From: Haloprofundus halobius
GTDB taxonomy: Archaea > Halobacteriota > Halobacteria > Halobacteriales > Haloferacaceae
NCBI RefSeq assembly: GCF_020097835.1
Contig: NZ_CP083666.1
Span: 310,001 to 374,000, forward strand
Length of the DNA stretch: 64,000 bases
Reading direction: 5' to 3'
The translations under genes and the position numbers were made by a program. The notes beneath the pieces are model-generated. The model was not told the DNA's origin. It saw nothing but the letters and a program-made list of their open reading frames with translations, and ran no database searches. This document shows, in pieces, positions 62,508 through 64,000 of the stretch; the first letter of the stretch is position 1, and each line of letters opens with the position of its first letter.

Positions 62508-63038
62508 TCAGTCTCCGCCGACGGGGTTCGCATCCACGACCCGATCGAACTGCGCCTCCAGCGCGCCGTCGACGGTGACGCCCGGCTGCACCGCGTGGAC
62601 GCCGTGGAGTCGTCGTCCGGCCGTCTTCTGGAGTACCGTCAAGAAGAACCGGGAGACTACGTCCGGTTCGCAGTACATGTCGAGCACCCCGAGCGCGTCG
62701 GTGACGACGCAGTCGCCCTCCGAGAGGGTCGAGAGCGCGTCGACGAGACGCATCCCGACGCCGGTCACGTCGCCGGGATGGACGACACCCGAGAGGTCGA
62801 CCGGACCCTCGTAGTCGACTTCGACCGGCCACACCGACAACAGCGTCGCTCGCGCCGGGTTGCGGCCCGATTCGTAGAGTAGTCGCTCCAAACGTCGAGG
62901 ATGGAGGCGAGCGCTGACGACGAGCAGTCGATCGCTTCGCGGTAGCACCGACGCGGGCAGGGGATCGGCGGTGCGCACAAGCGTCTGTTCGCCTGGAACG
63001 GGCGCGTTCGTCGTATCCGCGTTTGCGTCGAAGACCAT
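62508..63038 (-). CDS. DUF7504-like haloarchaeal protein
   Basis: A 176-residue protein with the alternating strand/helix layout of a RecA/KaiC-like remnant (RLLVVSARLHPRRLERLLYESGRNPARATLLSVWPVEVDYEGPV, then DVTGVGMRLVDALSTLSEGDCVVTDALGVLDMYCEPDVVSRFFLTVLQKTAGRRLHGVHAV). There is no Walker A, so ATP binding is unlikely. Such proteins often accompany haloarchaeal signalling. The start is uncertain: the ATG at 63104 would add 22 Arg-rich residues. Confidence 0.6.
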   Translation of the reverse strand: MVFDANADTTNAPVPGEQTLVRTADPLPASVLPRSDRLLVVSARLHPRRLERLLYESGRNPARATLLSVWPVEVDYEGPVDLSGVVHPGDVTGVGMRLVDALSTLSEGDCVVTDALGVLDMYCEPDVVSRFFLTVLQKTAGRRLHGVHAVQPGVTVDGALEAQFDRVVDANPVGGD

Positions 63039-63233
63039 CGTGGGAGAGAACCTGCGGCGTCGACGCCGCTTGCCAGACCGTAGAACGGCCTCCCTTATCG
63101 ACATACGCCGCCTACCGTCGCCGTAGTCCGTGATTACTTTCCGTTTGGTCGCACCTTCCAATCGTTTCGGCGCTTCGCCGGTCGCGGTTCGGCGACCGGA
63201 GATCCGGCGGGTATCGGCGTGGTCGTCGCCGAC

Positions 63234-63656
63234 TCAACGGTCGTCCGACCGCTGCCGGCCGTCCGCCCGCCGGTCGTCGGCCCGTTCCGTCGCGAATCGC
63301 TCGCGTTCTCCCCCTGGCGGCCCGTGGACGAGTTCGTGGATGCCGATGACGAGCGACGGCACGACGATCATGAAGATGTGTTCTTCCAGGGGGATGCCGA
63401 GCAGTTCGACGCCCGTCCGCAACGGAATCGAGAAGACGCCCACTTCGAGCGTGTACCAGTCCCATACGTAGGCGATGGGGTAGAGCACGGCGACGGTCTT
63501 GCCCGCCCGGCGGAACGCGTTCGCTCGCCAGAGGAGGACGGCTGCGAAGCTTCCGAACACCACCTCGGTTAACAAGTACGTATAGGGTCCGAAAACGCCG
63601 ATATCCGGCAACGCCGCGAGAGCGAAACGGACACCTCCGGTCGCTGAGGACCCCAT
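63234..63656 (-). CDS. Single-domain lycopene cyclase-like membrane protein
   Basis: A 140-residue protein with about three or four membrane helices and the PLEE motif (IPLEEHIFMIVVPSLVIG) of CrtYc/CrtYd-type lycopene beta-cyclases, plus the upstream YPIAYVWDWYTLEVGVFSI. Full haloarchaeal CrtY has two such domains; here there is one. It could work as a dimer, as a heterodimer with a distant partner, or have another role. A TATA-like GTTGTATAG about 27 nt upstream favours the ATG at 63656 over one at 63716. Confidence 0.75.
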   Translation of the reverse strand: MGSSATGGVRFALAALPDIGVFGPYTYLLTEVVFGSFAAVLLWRANAFRRAGKTVAVLYPIAYVWDWYTLEVGVFSIPLRTGVELLGIPLEEHIFMIVVPSLVIGIHELVHGPPGGERERFATERADDRRADGRQRSDDR

Positions 63657-63754
63657 GACAGAGTACACCACACCTACTATACAACCTGGTATCGGAAAGC
63701 AGCGGGGGGTAAACAACCTTCAAGGCCTCAGGAGAAGTAGATGGCACTTGGGCC

Positions 63755-64000
63755 ATGGACATTACTGACATAGCACTCCAGGACTTCGTGGAGCTGGAGG
63801 CCGACACCCGACTCGGGAAAGTCCGGTCTGCGTTCGAGCGCGAGAACCCGAAGGGTATCATCATCACCGACGACGGCGACTACGTCGGGGTGGTCGGCGA
63901 GAAGCAGTTGATTCAGTCGCACATCGAAGACAACACGAAGGCCGCCGCGTTGATGCGCTCCGCGCCGCGCATCGACCGTCACGAGGATGTCCGCGAGGCG
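63755..64000 (+). CDS. CBS-domain protein (cut by window end)
   Basis: 82 codons are visible: MDITDIALQDFVELEADTRLGKVRSAFERENPKGIIIT, then DYVGVVGEKQLIQSHIEDNTKAAALMRSAPRIDRHEDVREA. This is one CBS domain and the start of a second. CBS pairs bind adenosine nucleotides and control attached enzymes or transporters. The rest of the gene and any effector domain lie outside the window. Confidence 0.8.
   Translation, partial: MDITDIALQDFVELEADTRLGKVRSAFERENPKGIIITDDGDYVGVVGEKQLIQSHIEDNTKAAALMRSAPRIDRHEDVREA

Noticed and set aside
1-64000. CRISPR array, rRNA operon or transposase genes
   Set aside because: No regularly spaced direct repeats, rRNA signatures or transposase motifs were seen.

Overview
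The window is a 64-kb piece of a halophilic archaeon's main chromosome (class Halobacteria). The gene content resembles Haloferax and its relatives. Supporting signs are high GC, strongly acidic proteins, Tat signal peptides, a PGF-CTERM surface protein, the bacterioruberin carotenoid genes, SAMP1, methenyl-tetrahydromethanopterin cyclohydrolase, a cobalamin-type ribonucleotide reductase and an archaeal S10/spc ribosomal operon. Many genes look leaderless: a TATA-like box lies about 26-30 nt before the start codon. I used this spacing to choose several starts.

Layout. Positions 1-16,060 hold mostly housekeeping and small genes: a TrkA-C membrane protein, SAMP1, a Rieske protein, PEP carboxylase, orotidine-phosphate decarboxylase, a GH5-like lipoprotein, two overlapping zinc-finger genes, a J-domain membrane protein, a cupredoxin, a GTPBP1-type GTPase, mch, two glutaredoxin-fold paralogues, a thiamine-binding protein and a rubredoxin-like protein. 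Positions 16,060-18,180 are a decayed zone. It holds a MaoC dehydratase remnant, an intact tRNA-Gly(GCC), a tRNA-Gly(UCC)-like gene with extra bases, further tRNA-like fragments and chains of short palindromes, with one SnoaL-like gene in the middle. Positions 18,401-31,448 carry a SPOUT methyltransferase and 23 genes from rpl3 to rpl15, tightly packed or overlapping, including rnp1 and a 58-codon rps14.

Positions 31,586-36,973 contain an HVO_2523-type zinc finger, phytoene synthase (crtB) and the overlapping crtD-lyeJ-cruF operon for C50 carotenoids. From 37,061 to 49,181 follow an SDR enzyme, a ZIP transporter, small membrane and surface proteins, a LOR/SDH-type ornithine cyclodeaminase-like enzyme, a hydrolase, a prolyl oligopeptidase, NikR and a znuA-znuC-znuB zinc transporter. 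secY lies at 49,497-51,002 on the minus strand, far from rpl15. It is followed by a putative replication origin and orc1/cdc6. The rest carries a CPBP protease, nrdJ, the trpDFEG operon, tRNA-Val(GAC), a DUF7504-like protein, a one-domain lycopene cyclase homologue and a CBS-domain gene cut by the window end.

The strongest unexplained signals are four ORB-like motifs arranged inwards around an AT-rich stretch next to orc1, the degenerate tRNA-Gly array with hairpin trailers, an apparent inversion of the block from just after rpl15 to secY, and palindromic putative operators at the trp, nikR and znuA promoters.
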